This document shows, piece by piece, positions 30,950-41,900 of a DNA stretch of 64,000 bases. Source of the stretch: Capitulum mitella (taxonomy: Eukaryota; Arthropoda; Thecostraca; Pollicipedomorpha; Pollicipedidae); the NCBI GenBank assembly GCA_030062745.1, contig CP099852.1, forward strand, positions 22,652,266-22,716,265, read 5' to 3'. The position numbers and the translations under genes were made by a program. The number at the start of each line of letters is the position of its first letter. Positions within the stretch are counted from its first letter, which is position 1. Under the pieces are notes generated by a model. That model was not told the DNA's origin. It worked only from the letters and a program-made list of their open reading frames with translations, and searched no databases.

Positions 30950-33000
30950 ATGATTCGGACCAATCTGACGCAGTACCCGGTCCTTCGGGACAGTGTCATC
31001 TATCACCCAACCGGCGGTCATATTCTACATCAGAGGACCTACCGCTTTCATGTCCAACAAGCGAATCCCCCCAGCCTGTTCGAGGCGGCACGCTTCTTAG
31101 CGCAGACTATCTCACTGGAAGCTGGTCGCGATCTTCTGGAAGCGAAACATCCTTCACTCACGATGCACAAGTGGAGCCGTTCGAAAAACACTGTATACTT
31201 GTTCAGCGCCAACAACATCACAAACTTCCAGTGGAGGAAACAGCTGGCAGCGATGCTGATCAGTCTACCCCAGACATCGATCAAGCAGATGGAGGTGGAG
31301 TGGTACTCGGGGAGCCTGTCCGTGGAGAAGTACCTGCCAACGAAGGACGAGGACATCAGAACACTCCTACTCGGGAACTTCCAGGCTCGCCGCAAGCTCC
31401 GGAAAGCCCCCCTCTTCTCATCCGTAGAAGATCTACTTCGCGAGGAAGCCTCCATAGCTATAGAGATCCCTCTCCCCCTGGAGGACCCGCCGTCGCCTCT
31501 GCTCTTGACGCCTCCGACTCCTCGTCGATCCCCTGTGGTCAGCCCACCGGCGAGCGAGACCGACCAGCAGCGTCCATCGAAACGGCAGAAGAGCTCCTTA
31601 GAGCTTACTACGACCGCAACCCAGACCTCTCCGATCAGCCAGCGCTTGCGACGTTCGTCCTCCAGGGGGACTACCGAGACGCCGTCCGAAGAAGTCGACA
31701 AAAGTTCAACTGCCTCGTCACATGGCACCATGGACCGTGTGCTGGCCCCACAGGCGCTGACGAGGGAGGACCAGGAAGCGATCGACCTGATTCTTCAAGA
31801 TCTCGAGGACATACCCATTTCACAGTACCGGACCCCTTCAGTAACCGAAAGCGGCTTATCCAAGCCATCGGAGACGCCCTCGGCTTCAACGACGCCCAGC
31901 GCTGCGCAGCAACCCTCACTTTCCAGTCTATTCGCTCTCCGACAAAGTGGCTGGTTTATCTCTCCCGCTTTGGGTTCGCGCTATCATGTTTTTGTAGTCT
32001 CAGACATTCAGCTATGAAATGGGTAAAGAATACCTTACAGAAGCTGGAAGAGATCCTGGCACCAGTCCTACATGGCGTCGACGACATCGACAACGTGACA
32101 GGAGACGACGACGGTGGCATCGGAGTCCTGTTCGCAGGAGGTTCCTGCGTACCGAACGAGGTCGACGGCACGACAAGTGCAGCTGAGTCCACCAGAAACA
32201 AGAGGCGAGCTGACCAATAGGCTGCGACCAGCAGTAAGCGACAACATAGTGAGGGAGAGGTGAGCTTTATAACTACGCTAGTCAGGAAATATCAGTCGAA
32301 AACCACCGGATCTTTTATGTCTTCTATCAGCGAAGAGGAGTTTACACAGTTATACACCTTGACACCAAATTTTAAGGACAGGGTTAGAACTGTCATACAG
32401 TTTGAAAACTCACAGAGGATCAAGAGACTGCGCACCAAACCATTCTGGAGTGTGTACCATGAATTTTATGGCATGGTAGATATGGCTGAACCAAAGACAG
32501 AAACCGCGATCTGGCTTGAGCACCTTTTCGCATCGAACCGTGTCGACATCGCTGAATTCCTGGCATGGGTTGAGGTCATTGCGAATAAACTGCTCGTCAA
32601 GACGAATACCTTATTGTTGTACAGCCCCACAACCACCGGGAAGACACTTGTGACCTCCAGCCTACTGGACCTCCATGAACCGACGAGAATGAGTGCTGTC
32701 AACAATAACTCGCCATTTTACATGAGTCAATTGCTTCACTCACCGTTAGCTCTGATGGAAGAGCTAACGGTGAGTGAAGTTAACAAGGACGATTTTAAAA
32801 AACTGCTCGGTGGCGAACCGATGCACGTTCAGGTTAAGTATGAAACCGGCGGAGAGCTGCTTGAACGTGTACCGATATTCGCCACCACAAACACCGTCCT
32901 TGGAACGTTCCTCCAGGATGCAGACCGTAATGCTCTCCAGAGTCGCACGAGAACCTTTGTGTTCAGCCATGAGATTGCCTCAACAGGTGATCGCCGTTTA
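30950..33000 (+). pseudogene. EVE-4 NS2 and NS1 fossil
   Basis: The NS2 frame (30950-32017) starts MIRTNL. The NS1 frame is visible from 31171 with GHTHFTVPDPF near 31810-31840, YLSRFG, and FKDRVRTVIQFE near 32370-32405. The helicase follows, with a Walker A region near 32625-32650, Walker B LMEELTVSE near 32755-32780 and ATTNT near 32884. The N-terminal regions of both frames align with those at 18764 and 19954. About one break. Confidence 0.82.
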
Positions 33001-33301
33001 CTTGTTCAGCGCAAACAACATAACAAACTTCCAGTGGAGGAAGCAGATAGCGGAGATGCTGACGACTCAAGCACGGACATCGATCAAGCAGATGGCGGTG
33101 GAGTGGCACTCCGGGAGCCTCTCCGTGGAGGAGTACATCCCAACGAAACCCGAGGACGTGAGAACTCTCCTGCTCGGCAACTTCCAGGCCCGCCGCAAAC
33201 TGAAGAAAGCCCCCCACTTCTCATCCGTCGGATATCTTCTTCGCGAGGAAGCCTCCATAGCCATCGAGATCCCTCTCCCGCTGGAGGACCCGCCTCCGCA
33301 C
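33000..33301 (+). pseudogene. EVE-4 second NS N-terminal piece
   Basis: Directly behind the helicase the sequence jumps back to the NS start region. The NS1-type frame reads QRKQHNKLPVEEA, and the NS2-type frame reads NNITNFQWRKQ, HSGSLSVEEY and TLLLGNFQARRK. It resembles 31190-31500 but with many differences. It ends at the terminal palindrome. Confidence 0.78.
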
Positions 33302-33486
33302 TCATAAGTCGTCATAACATAGGTGTCACGTCATCATTCGTCATGCCCGAGGCGGTCCGAATCACCAGCTTTGTCGGGCATCCATGTACATGGTTGTCGT
33401 ACGACATTGCCCGACAAAGCTGGTGATTCGGACCGCCTCGGGCATGACGAATGATGACGTGACACCTATGTTATGACGACTTATGA
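33302..33486. repeat. Complete T-shaped parvoviral terminal palindrome
   Basis: 185-nt palindrome with arms 33302-33379 and 33409-33486. At its centre are two small palindromic cross-arms, CCATGTACATGG (33382-33393) and TGTCGTACGACA (33395-33406), the classic folded telomere of parvoviruses. Its stem (GCTTTGTCGGGC) is the same as the one at the EVE-1 right end and in the stem remnants at 18270 and 21037. This tip is the reference for the lineage. Confidence 0.92.
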
Positions 33487-33603
33487 TGGACAACATCCTG
33501 TGGAGGTATCCATTATGATGACTGTTGTGCTCGTGCTCGCTGGGACTTTTTTTCCATGATTGTGATCGAAACTTGACCGTGTCTAATGCGTTTTTCATCA
33601 TTG

Positions 33604-35100
33604 TTACAGGATGTCCCACTCATGGGAAAAAGTGAAGAAGGTGGTGCTGACAGGCGACGTCGGCGACAACTTCAGGGACCAGTCAACGTCCAACGTCTTT
33701 GTAACCGCATCGAGAACTCCCGAGCGTTTCGCGCTCGGCTCATCGAGAGGCATCGGAAAGCGGGACAGATCGGTCGTCTCGAGTCGGACGAAGAATTTAT
33801 CCGACGAACATACGGCCCGCACTGTGGTCTGTTCCGTGGCTTCTACGACAGAAACGGTGGACGATCGAGGGTCGACGACCCCGACGGCGGCGGTCGCGTC
33901 GGAGGGGGAGCGCGCCCCAGAATAAATCATTCTGATCGTACTGGAACTGGTGTTGATTCGTCGGACGGCAGAAGAAGGACGATGAGCGACGTTGAATATG
34001 ATGACGGTGACGGCGCACCCGTTGCTAAGCGTGTTCACATTGATCATGGCAATGGAGGTGACGAAGTTGATGCCGGTGCTGGTGTTGGAAGTAAAGCCAC
34101 CGGTACTATTGGCAATTATGACGTTATGTCTCTGCATTCCGGTAATTTACCGACGTTTCTCTTGGAGTTTGAGAATACTCATTTTCTTACTTTTAAGAAG
34201 TGTGAAGATTGGAAATTTTATGTTCTACCTTTAACTAATCTTTGGTGGTATTTGAAATGTGGTATTGATAGTTCGACTACTGGAGCCAAGGATCTGGTTC
34301 CGGATAATGTCAAGAATTGGAATAAGTTTACTACGAATTTTGGATGTAAAATCTTGTCTGGAACAGCTACACTGAAGGAGTTGCGTGGCACCACGACAAC
34401 ACAAACTTCAGCTTCAGGGACTGCTACAACTAAAACGGTCAATAATCTTCAGCCTGAGCTTGAGGTGTTCAGTGATACGAGAGGCACTTTAGCCAGTACT
34501 ACTTATCCTTTGGATGATGACAAGAAATTCTACAAGTCCGATCATACTTTACCCATTGCTAGTATTCAAGAATCTGATAAGGCTTGTGGGAATAAAAATG
34601 TTAAGTGGGATGCAGATAATACGCCTTTGCAACTGTTTAATAATCGAACTGTAATGCAAGGTAAAGACTCAAAGTCGTGGACGATTTCACCAAATACTCA
34701 TAGATGGTACAAGTGGGATATGACTATGGAAAATGTCATGCCGTTTAATCATCAATACTATAAATGGACGGCTCCCACTGATACGATAGAAACGACGGAA
34801 GTCACACGAGATCATGGCTTGACGGCTATTTATTTTAGACCGAAACAAATTGATCAGTCTGAAAACACCGTTTCATGTTTTCTCACGTTGAAGCTGAAAG
34901 TATTGGTCAACATGGGTTCTAAAAGTGTGTTTAATAATAATCACTGGACTCGGAGTTTGCATGGATTGCATGTTGCAAATAAGACTGTGTTGAGTTATTT
35001 TGTGTATCATATGTTTGCTCCGTATGAATATACGGATGATTTCGTATTTGAATATACGAAAATGAAAATTTTCGATGATTTTCGATATGATTTTCGATGA
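33604..35100 (+). pseudogene. EVE-4 capsid (VP), frame whole
   Basis: Viral capsid fossil with an uninterrupted frame. A TTGTTACAG acceptor-like site lies at 33602-33610, as before the other capsid starts. The frame has an arginine-rich N-terminal helix (RRRRRQL..., RLCNRIENSRAFRARL), then an acidic MSDVEYDDGDGAPVAKR segment, a possible second start. The capsid body shares GTIGNYDVMSLHSG, LPTFLLEFENTHF, FYVLPLTNLWWYL, LQPELEVFSDTRG and SKSWTISPNTHRWYKWD with EVE-1. Similar phrases occur in the shrimp penstyl-type capsid as I remember it. The coding sequence is AT-rich while the NS genes beside it are GC-rich. The last codons contain short ACGAT/GATTTTCGAT repeats. No phospholipase A2 motif was seen. 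Confidence 0.85.
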
Positions 35101-35173
35101 AAATCATGAATCTGTAGAGTAGGATTCTTGATGTCTTAAAAAAGTTCTCGATAAACCAGCATCATTAATTCAT

Positions 35174-35877
35174 TTCAGGTGGTGTTCTCTGATGAAAGCA
35201 CCATATGTGTGCTGGATGACAGGGTTCAGACTGTACGACGACGTCCACGAGAAGAGTTCAAACCTGAATGCCTGAGAAAAACTGTGAAATTTCCTCAAAA
35301 AATCATGGTATGGGGAGCAATTTCTACAAGCGGTACAAGTCGCTTACACATAGTGGAGGGAACTATGAATGCCAGCAAGTATATATCTGTACTAAAGAAT
35401 CGTCTCCTACCTCAAATCAGGGACTGGGAGCTTGCTGATGACTGGATTTTCATGCAAGATGGGGCCCCCTGTCATACTGCCAAGTCAGTGAAGGCATGGT
35501 GTGGAGAAAATCAGGTGAAATTGCTCTCTTGGCCAGGCAACTCACCTGATATGAATCCCATAGAGAACCTATGGGAGGTTCTCAAAAATGAAATACATCA
35601 AGTGCCAATTACAAGCAAAACAACGCTGATAGCACGTCTTATAGAAGTGTGGTTTCATTCTGACAGATTGAAGGAAATGTGCTCAAAGTTGATTGAAGGG
35701 ATGCCAAAACGTATTGAAGCTCTTTTGAAAGCAAAGGGAGGACAGACAAAATACTAGGACAATAATAATTTCTCATACTAATAAAATGATATTTGATGTG
35801 TATTTGTCGTATATTTTGATGAAATGAAGCACATTTTATGATTTTCTCAAAAATCCATAATGATATGTCCAGTACTG
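35174..35877 (+). mobile_element. Tc1-like transposon fragment, 3' half
   Basis: DNA transposon remnant. A transposase C-terminal part is followed by 120 bases of 3' UTR and the right terminal inverted repeat, which ends CAGTACTG at 35877 next to the TA target (35878-35879). The reverse complement of the end reads TACAGTACTGGACATATC, typical of Tc1/mariner. The left half, including the first terminal repeat and DNA-binding domain, is missing; viral sequence takes its place. Confidence 0.88.
35179..35757 (+). pseudogene. Tc1 transposase, C-terminal catalytic part
   Basis: 192 codons, open. The DDE triad region is present: FSDES at the start (first or second D of the catalytic core), FMQDGAPCHTA, and SPDMNPIENLW carrying the final acid with the spacing of the Tc1 D34E type. 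Tc1 transposases are normally about 340 residues, so roughly the N-terminal 40 percent (paired-type HTH domain) is lost. The frame itself shows no stop before TAG at 35755, which suggests a fairly recent element. Confidence 0.88.
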
Positions 35878-36556
35878 TACATATAAGAACTATAACAGAG
35901 CAAGACATCCCAGCGACCTCTTGACCGGCTGGGCCCAGACGTTCAGGACTTTCCCGTACGCCCAGAATGGAAAAGACATGTTGCGTGTGACCTGGACGGT
36001 GTCAGAATGCGCAGTTTGTTTGTTTTCTGGCTTCCTTTTCGACGCATCAGTCGGGATTGACCATTAGCGTCGTAGTCGGAAGCCGACTAGTCTTGCGTTA
36101 AATCGTGTGTCTCGTCAGGCGTCAGTCCGTCGTCTGTGCCGGGGACCGTCCTGCTGCCGCGCCGTCAGGCCGACCAAGTCGGCGGCCAGTAGCTCCAGGG
36201 CATGGTCGGCTCTGACGTCTGATTGGCTGGTGGGACGTTGGGTACCAGGGCCGGAGCTTATTTACCATTGGCTGCTTCATGCGGGAACGTGAGATGAGCG
36301 AGCGCATCTGTGTCCATGGACAATTGGTTCCATGTAAAAAGTTAATTATGGCCAATCTGTAAGTTGTAAAACTTCGATACAAAATTTGCACTAAGTCGTA
36401 TAATCCAGTTTCACGTTACACAATTCTACAACTTACAACTGCACCTAAAAACCCACAACTTACACAATACAGCTGGGTACCTTTCAAGACCTGCAGCAGA
36501 GTCCGTCAATGATTGCCAGAAAGCCAGCCGAATTCTACAGCTGTGTAGGAAAATGT
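35878..36556 (+). repeat. 0.68-kb direct repeat, copy B
   Basis: Same-strand copy of 27644-28317. Its first bases (TA) are the target dinucleotide of the Tc1 fragment on its left. Confidence 0.88.
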
Positions 36557-37171
36557 GTAAAGCTGTTAAAGCCATTGGCCAGTCAGGGTAGCTGGTTGAC
36601 TCCATTATTCATGGAAATAGGTCTCAAATGTAATGTAAGCTGTATGCTTATATTCCTAAGTGAATGTTATGTATACGACCCATATAACGCGAGGTTATAT
36701 GAATAATACTACTAGTCATACTACTCCGAATTCACACTGAAATAATACCACTGATGTCATCGACGTATCGATACGTTGCGATGTCATTAACTGACATTGC
36801 TAGGTTTTTACTGATAGATAACAACCGTGATCCACATATGGTGACTTTTGTCAGGATCATTTGTAAAGGAGGGAACTGTGTGCCACGCCGTTTCATCTGC
36901 CAGACTGCTCTTATACATCTGGTGCAGTCTTCAAGATTCAATGCGCATATCATTGCATTTAGTTGGGGGAATAGGAGCTTTCAAAGAACACGGAGAGGAT
37001 GGGAATGAGTGACGTTTTCCCCCAAAAGGTTTAGTGTTAGATTTCCAAAAACGCTGCGGGTCGTGCCCTCTTTTACCCTTCCACCATGGCCGGTGTTCAG
37101 TCGCACTAAACAGGCGTTTAATCGACAGATTTCGCGGATAGGGTGGTGATACCACCACCTGGGCAACAAAC
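36557..37171. other. Unassigned stretch
   Basis: No gene recognised. It continues the flank of direct repeat copy B and contains only short frames. Confidence 0.4.
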
Positions 37172-38036
37172 ATGAGCAACGAGAGGGGCGAGATCGTCGC
37201 CACCGTTTCCACCGCCGGAGAGGGAGCGGGCCTGCTGAACATGACCAGGGCGGTGGTGCAGCGGTGCCGCAGCGCTGGCCAGCCGTCGCCCGCTGTCATC
37301 TACGTCGATCGGGACTGCTGCCCGTCGACGGAGGGTGCCGTGTGCCGGACACGCCGCCTCTTCCCTGGCTGGAACCAGATGACAGTGCGACTGGATACAT
37401 TTCGCTTCATCCAGCGCCTGTCTTTGTCTGCACCACTGACGCCCACCCGCTGTTTACCGCCTTCCTCGCTCAGGTGTTCGCTGCCATCTTTAAGATCGGC
37501 CGTGAGGACTATGAACCCTCGAAGAGGGCCAAGACGTCAGAGCTCGAAACGTCCGGACGGCGAGCGACCGACAGGGAGGCGGAGCGAGCCATCATCAGGC
37601 TGAGGTGATGCAGCGCCGCCGATGAGGGACGCCACCCCAACAGGAGGCCAGAGCTCTCATCATCGAGCTCCTGAAGAACACGGGCGGAGAGAAGTTATAG
37701 AAGTTAGAAGTTATAGAGAAGTTAGAGAAGCTATGTTATCACATATATTTAACAATAACCGTCGTCCGGCCAAATGCCAGGTACCAAAATGTTCATGGTG
37801 ATAAATGCGATTATTCGATTTCAGTCTCGCAGATGAGTGGCCTGCATGTGCAGGCGGGTCTGCTGGACGGCACGGCTGTTTCGCCTGGAGTACCTATACA
37901 ACCAGACCGGACGCCCCCTCCAGGAAGTTCGCCAGATGGAGACCAACGACGACGAGGAGGAGAGTGAGGATCCTGACCTGTTAAAGGAAGATTACCAGCT
38001 CGATGCCGAAGAGGACGAGGACGTACCATTGACATA
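37172..38036 (+). pseudogene. Broken exons of a transposon-type (DUF6729-like) protein
   Basis: Three pieces. 37172-37420 includes IYVDRDCC and VRLDTFRFIQR. About 37415-37608 is in another frame with CTTDAHPLFTAFLAQVF and a charged helix. 37837-38036 reads LEYLYNQTGRPLQ, followed by an acidic tail and a stop. From memory, this order (YVDRDCC, LD..HF..R, HP.F..F, EYLYxQTG) is typical of large uncharacterised proteins common in fish and marine invertebrate genomes, probably of DNA-transposon origin. The frame change near 37415, without an obvious intron, suggests decay. The N-terminal part of such proteins is missing. The family name is tentative. Confidence 0.5.
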
Positions 38037-38929
38037 ACGGTCACTACGCTCATGGAGCCTCTCGATCAGCTCCACTATCTCGCACTACGTCCAGCACGGC
38101 TCACGGGTGTAAACAGAACAAACTATTGTTTGGATGCAACAGGCCCGCAATGACGAGTTACAACAGGCCGGTAAGCGTTTTTAATAGTGCGACGCAGGAC
38201 TTGTGACTCGTCCAACCTGTTTCTCACTACGTTGTTTGGAATCGAGATTTCCCATTGAAACCACGGAAAAGAGCATTGATGTATTTTGCCTTCCGTCTAT
38301 GGCTGAAACAAAGACATGCCTGGAAAGCCCGGGAAATGCTCTGTCCAACCGTGGGCCAAAAAAATCAATAGAAAAAACTGACTCCAAACTTGGCGAGGCT
38401 TTGCCAAGTTTTTTGGAAAAAATTCCTTTCGAATTTTTGTAATTTGCTTCTTTGGCCGTATTTGTGCGTCAATTGTGAAAACAGTTAATTGCCATTGGTG
38501 TGCCACAAAGCGTTTTTCAACGTGTTCAAAGGGGCCAAAGTTGTTGCATGTTGATTCAAACTTATCTCACGCGGTGAGTTAGTGAGTCAGCAAGACTGTT
38601 GTAACACGAAAGGTAGCTGCTGGTATTGGCTATTGTGCAGTGCAAACCGTTTACGGCTCGATGTAACCGTTAGCGACGGCCGCTGCATTGATTGAGCCAT
38701 TTATGATTTGTGATGAAAGGCCAGCACACACGCAGAAATTAAAGTGACCGAAGAAATGGCTCGCATTCTTCCCGCGCATTGCGCTGCCAGTTGCGCGCGC
38801 TTTTTTCCGATTCGATCCCGCGCTTTTTGCCGAATGATGCGCACGTTTCTCGGTAGCCGAGGTGATATCGCCAGTGTGTGCAAACCAGGGTTGCAAGTCG
38901 TTCCTGTGAGGTTGAAGGAAGAAGACGTC
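38037..38929. other. Upstream region of the recombinase-like gene
   Basis: No coding frame of note except one frame running into exon 1 from 38744. The probable promoter and 5' UTR of the gene starting at 38930. No TATA box was recognised at a sensible distance. Confidence 0.4.
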
Positions 38930-41900
38930 ATGGACGACAGTGCTGACTGTGACTACGGTGTTGCCGACAGCCTGAAGGCCGTCGTCCGCCGGGCCGACAC
39001 ACCACTTCGAAAGGCGGACAAGAAGAAAAGGCGGAAGAGGCGAAGGCGACGCGCCTCATCGGGGCCGGAGCCAGAGGATACGCCTGATGCCGGTGCCGCC
39101 CTACTCGACGTGGAGCTTGAGCCGGACCTGGTGGAGCCGGCGGTAGTCAGGCGGCCTACGCCGCCAAGGAGGAAGAAGAAGAAGAAGAAGCGGTCGCAGC
39201 CCTCCGACGACCACTGCCGGAGATCTGGTGAGCTATGTGCGGCGCTGCTTCATGTTTCATTGATTTCAGTTTACTTGTGCTGTGCTGGGTGTCTCCAAGC
39301 TGTTTACATCCCGTCCAGCCCGGCCCAGCGGCATGACGCGTCTGCACACACGTTATTATTCATGCTGGTATGGGCGTCTGTATTCCTTTCGCAAAATCTA
39401 CGGATCAAAACAAAACGATTCGAAACCTAAAATCCGCCCAGTGGCGCTAAACGGGACGAATGTTGACACGGCCACATTTAGCCGGCGGTGTCGGCATTAG
39501 TTGACGCGGCCGCCTTTAGGCGACCGTGTCAACTATTGATTGGTGGACGTGGCGCGAGGTGACCGGCGGAAAGCTTATAGTTTCTGTGGAAAGAATGACT
39601 TCATCCTTTCTACTACGAACGTTTTGATTTCTTTCGCAAAGTTTATTGATTAAAGGGAAACGATTCCAAACCTTTACTACATCAGTAGCGGCAAGCGGGA
39701 CGGATGCATGGTGGTGCCAGCTGTAGGCGATCGCGGCAACTATTGGTTGGTGGTCGTGGCGCGTCGTGGCCGGCGGCCATCTGATTGATTTCATATAACG
39801 TGTTTTTGTGTTCCAGTTTTTCAGTTCCGTCTCTATTTGCCAACAGAGGAACCGAACCAGACGGGAAGCGAGGACGAACGGCCGGCGTTCTCGCTGCCGT
39901 CGTGCAGCCGCCAGTCGCCGGCGGCAGAATGCGGCGACTCTCCGATGGAATACGGTAAGTGCGTCCGATACGTTTAATTTTCTGCGGTCGGTCACGAACG
40001 TTTTCAACACATAAAGTGGGATAGCCGTGCAGCTGTACTTTAAGCAGTTTCACACTCGCCATCGTTGTCATTCACGCGCATTATTTTGTCGTTATCATTG
40101 TGTTGTCACATTGCCGTTATTTCATCATCGGCTACAGGAACTTTGCCCGTGGACGGTAGTGAGAGCGCCATTTGACAATCACGTGTTTGCGCACGCGCTT
40201 TCAAAAGAAATACTCATAACAATCCTGAATATTTAAAATCTCACAAATCAGACGCGTGGATATCTCAATCAATAGCTGCTTGGTTTTGCATTCGTACAAA
40301 CAGTGCATAGTGAAAAATGTGCATAGTCTTTGACGAAAACTATACGCAAGCAGCAAGCGGTCACTTCATATTACACGTTTCTAATCCGTTTTCGTTCTGG
40401 GCATGTCTAGTGACTGCTTTCGTGGACATATGTGTACAGCCAGCCTGGCTCTGTTTGCCAACAGAGGGACCTCTGGCGGCGTCTGCAGCGCCGCTTCCAG
40501 AAGAGGACCCGGAGTGGCTGCCGCCGGCGACTTGGACCGATGAAGACGACGAGGACGACGACGCCCACTACAAGGACGCGCTGCCCCAGGTGGCGTTGGC
40601 GTCGCCGGTGGCGGAGGAGGAGGCGGCGGCGGCGGCGGCGGCGGCGCCGCCGACGGACGCCGTCCGGCAGACAGAGGTGCCGGACACCGGCAGGCCTGGT
40701 AAGTGACCGCAGCGTAACAGTTCACTTTGCCCCACTGCAGACGTTTTGTAAAAGTATCAGTGTCCGAGTTTGGAAGTGTGCGTGTTCACTTCGACCGAAC
40801 AAATCATCCTCGGTTGCAGCGTGCAAGCCGCGGCATGACACCTCGCGCGGTGGAAGGACAACGGCCGACCGCAAGCGCCACGTCTGCCGCCTGCCGCCCT
40901 GCGAAGGGCGGACTTACGTAAATCTTCCGCGTCACATTCGGATGGTTCATCCCGAGGTAGGCATCGGCTTTCATTGTGCGTGCCGTCATTGCATGTCCTG
41001 CCCTGTTCTTCTCGTCACGTCCACCTGCCGCCCGGCCGCGAGTACGTCGCGCATGCGCACAGCTGTCGACTGGCGGTGTTTCAGCTCGCCCACCGCGCCG
41101 GCGCGGAGGCACGTCGCCTCCGGGAAATCGAAGCCGACGCGCCGGAGCCTCGTGCCGCCGCCAAGCGGGTGCGATCCCGCTGGCGCTGCCCGTTCGGAGA
41201 CGACGATCCGGACGGACAGTGCCAGGCGGTCGTCATCAACCTCGGAAGGCACCTGCAGACACACCTGCCGGTGGGGAGCGCGGAGGTACGTACGAGTGCA
41301 GCAATGGCGTAATTGTTCACCCTTGCACATGCACCGTGTGTTTTGACTCCGTGCGTTGTCTCTCCTTTCAACGTCTGTAGCGCGCGGCATCACGGACCGT
41401 TTGCCCACAGTACCGCCACGCGTACTGGCGTGCCCAGTGGGCAGAGTCAACCGCCCCGCCGCCGGCGCCGGCGACAGCCCCACAGGAGCTGGTGGGCCTC
41501 GAGTCGATGCTCGAGGCCTTCTACGCGTTCCTGAGCGGAGCTCGCGGTGGCTGCTGCGACGCTGCCAAGGTTACACGCCACACGCGGTCGGTAAGCGCCA
41601 CCTGCGCGGCGTTTGGCCGCTTGCACTTTACTGTTGTCACGTAGTGTCACTGGTTAGTGTACTTTTCGTCGTCTGTGTCCGCCTCGTCGGTGGACGGTCC
41701 ACGCGTCGTCGCTCAGCTCGTGCTCGTTTGTCGGTCGGCTTTCTGCTGATGCGTCATCCGGCGTCTGTTCGCACAGCTCGAGCTACTGCTGCCGCACATC
41801 GTGCCGGAGAGATCCGCCGACCGGCTCAGGCCCCATCACGTTCTGGGCGCGCTGAGCGGGCCGGAGCTGGCCATCGAGCGGACCGAAGGATGGCTGGCGC

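Larger units (their letters stand above)
30835..35100 (+). mobile_element. EVE-4: hamaparvovirus-like array with complete telomere and whole capsid frame
   Basis: Virus fossil block: leader with donor/acceptor signals (30841-30949), NS2 and NS1 (30950-33000), a second partial NS start joined behind the helicase (33000-33301), a complete T-shaped terminal palindrome (33302-33486), a capsid leader and an uninterrupted capsid gene (33604-35100). The NS part carries about one break plus the tandem joint. The capsid looks whole. The mixture suggests at least two viral genomes joined at a telomere, not one intact provirus. It is likely young among the copies here. Confidence 0.82.

Noticed and set aside
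40381-41483. Overlapping GC-rich frames on both strands in the recombinase gene
   Set aside because: Splice phases select one plus-strand reading; the others are compositional, including the CGG/GCC trinucleotide tract.
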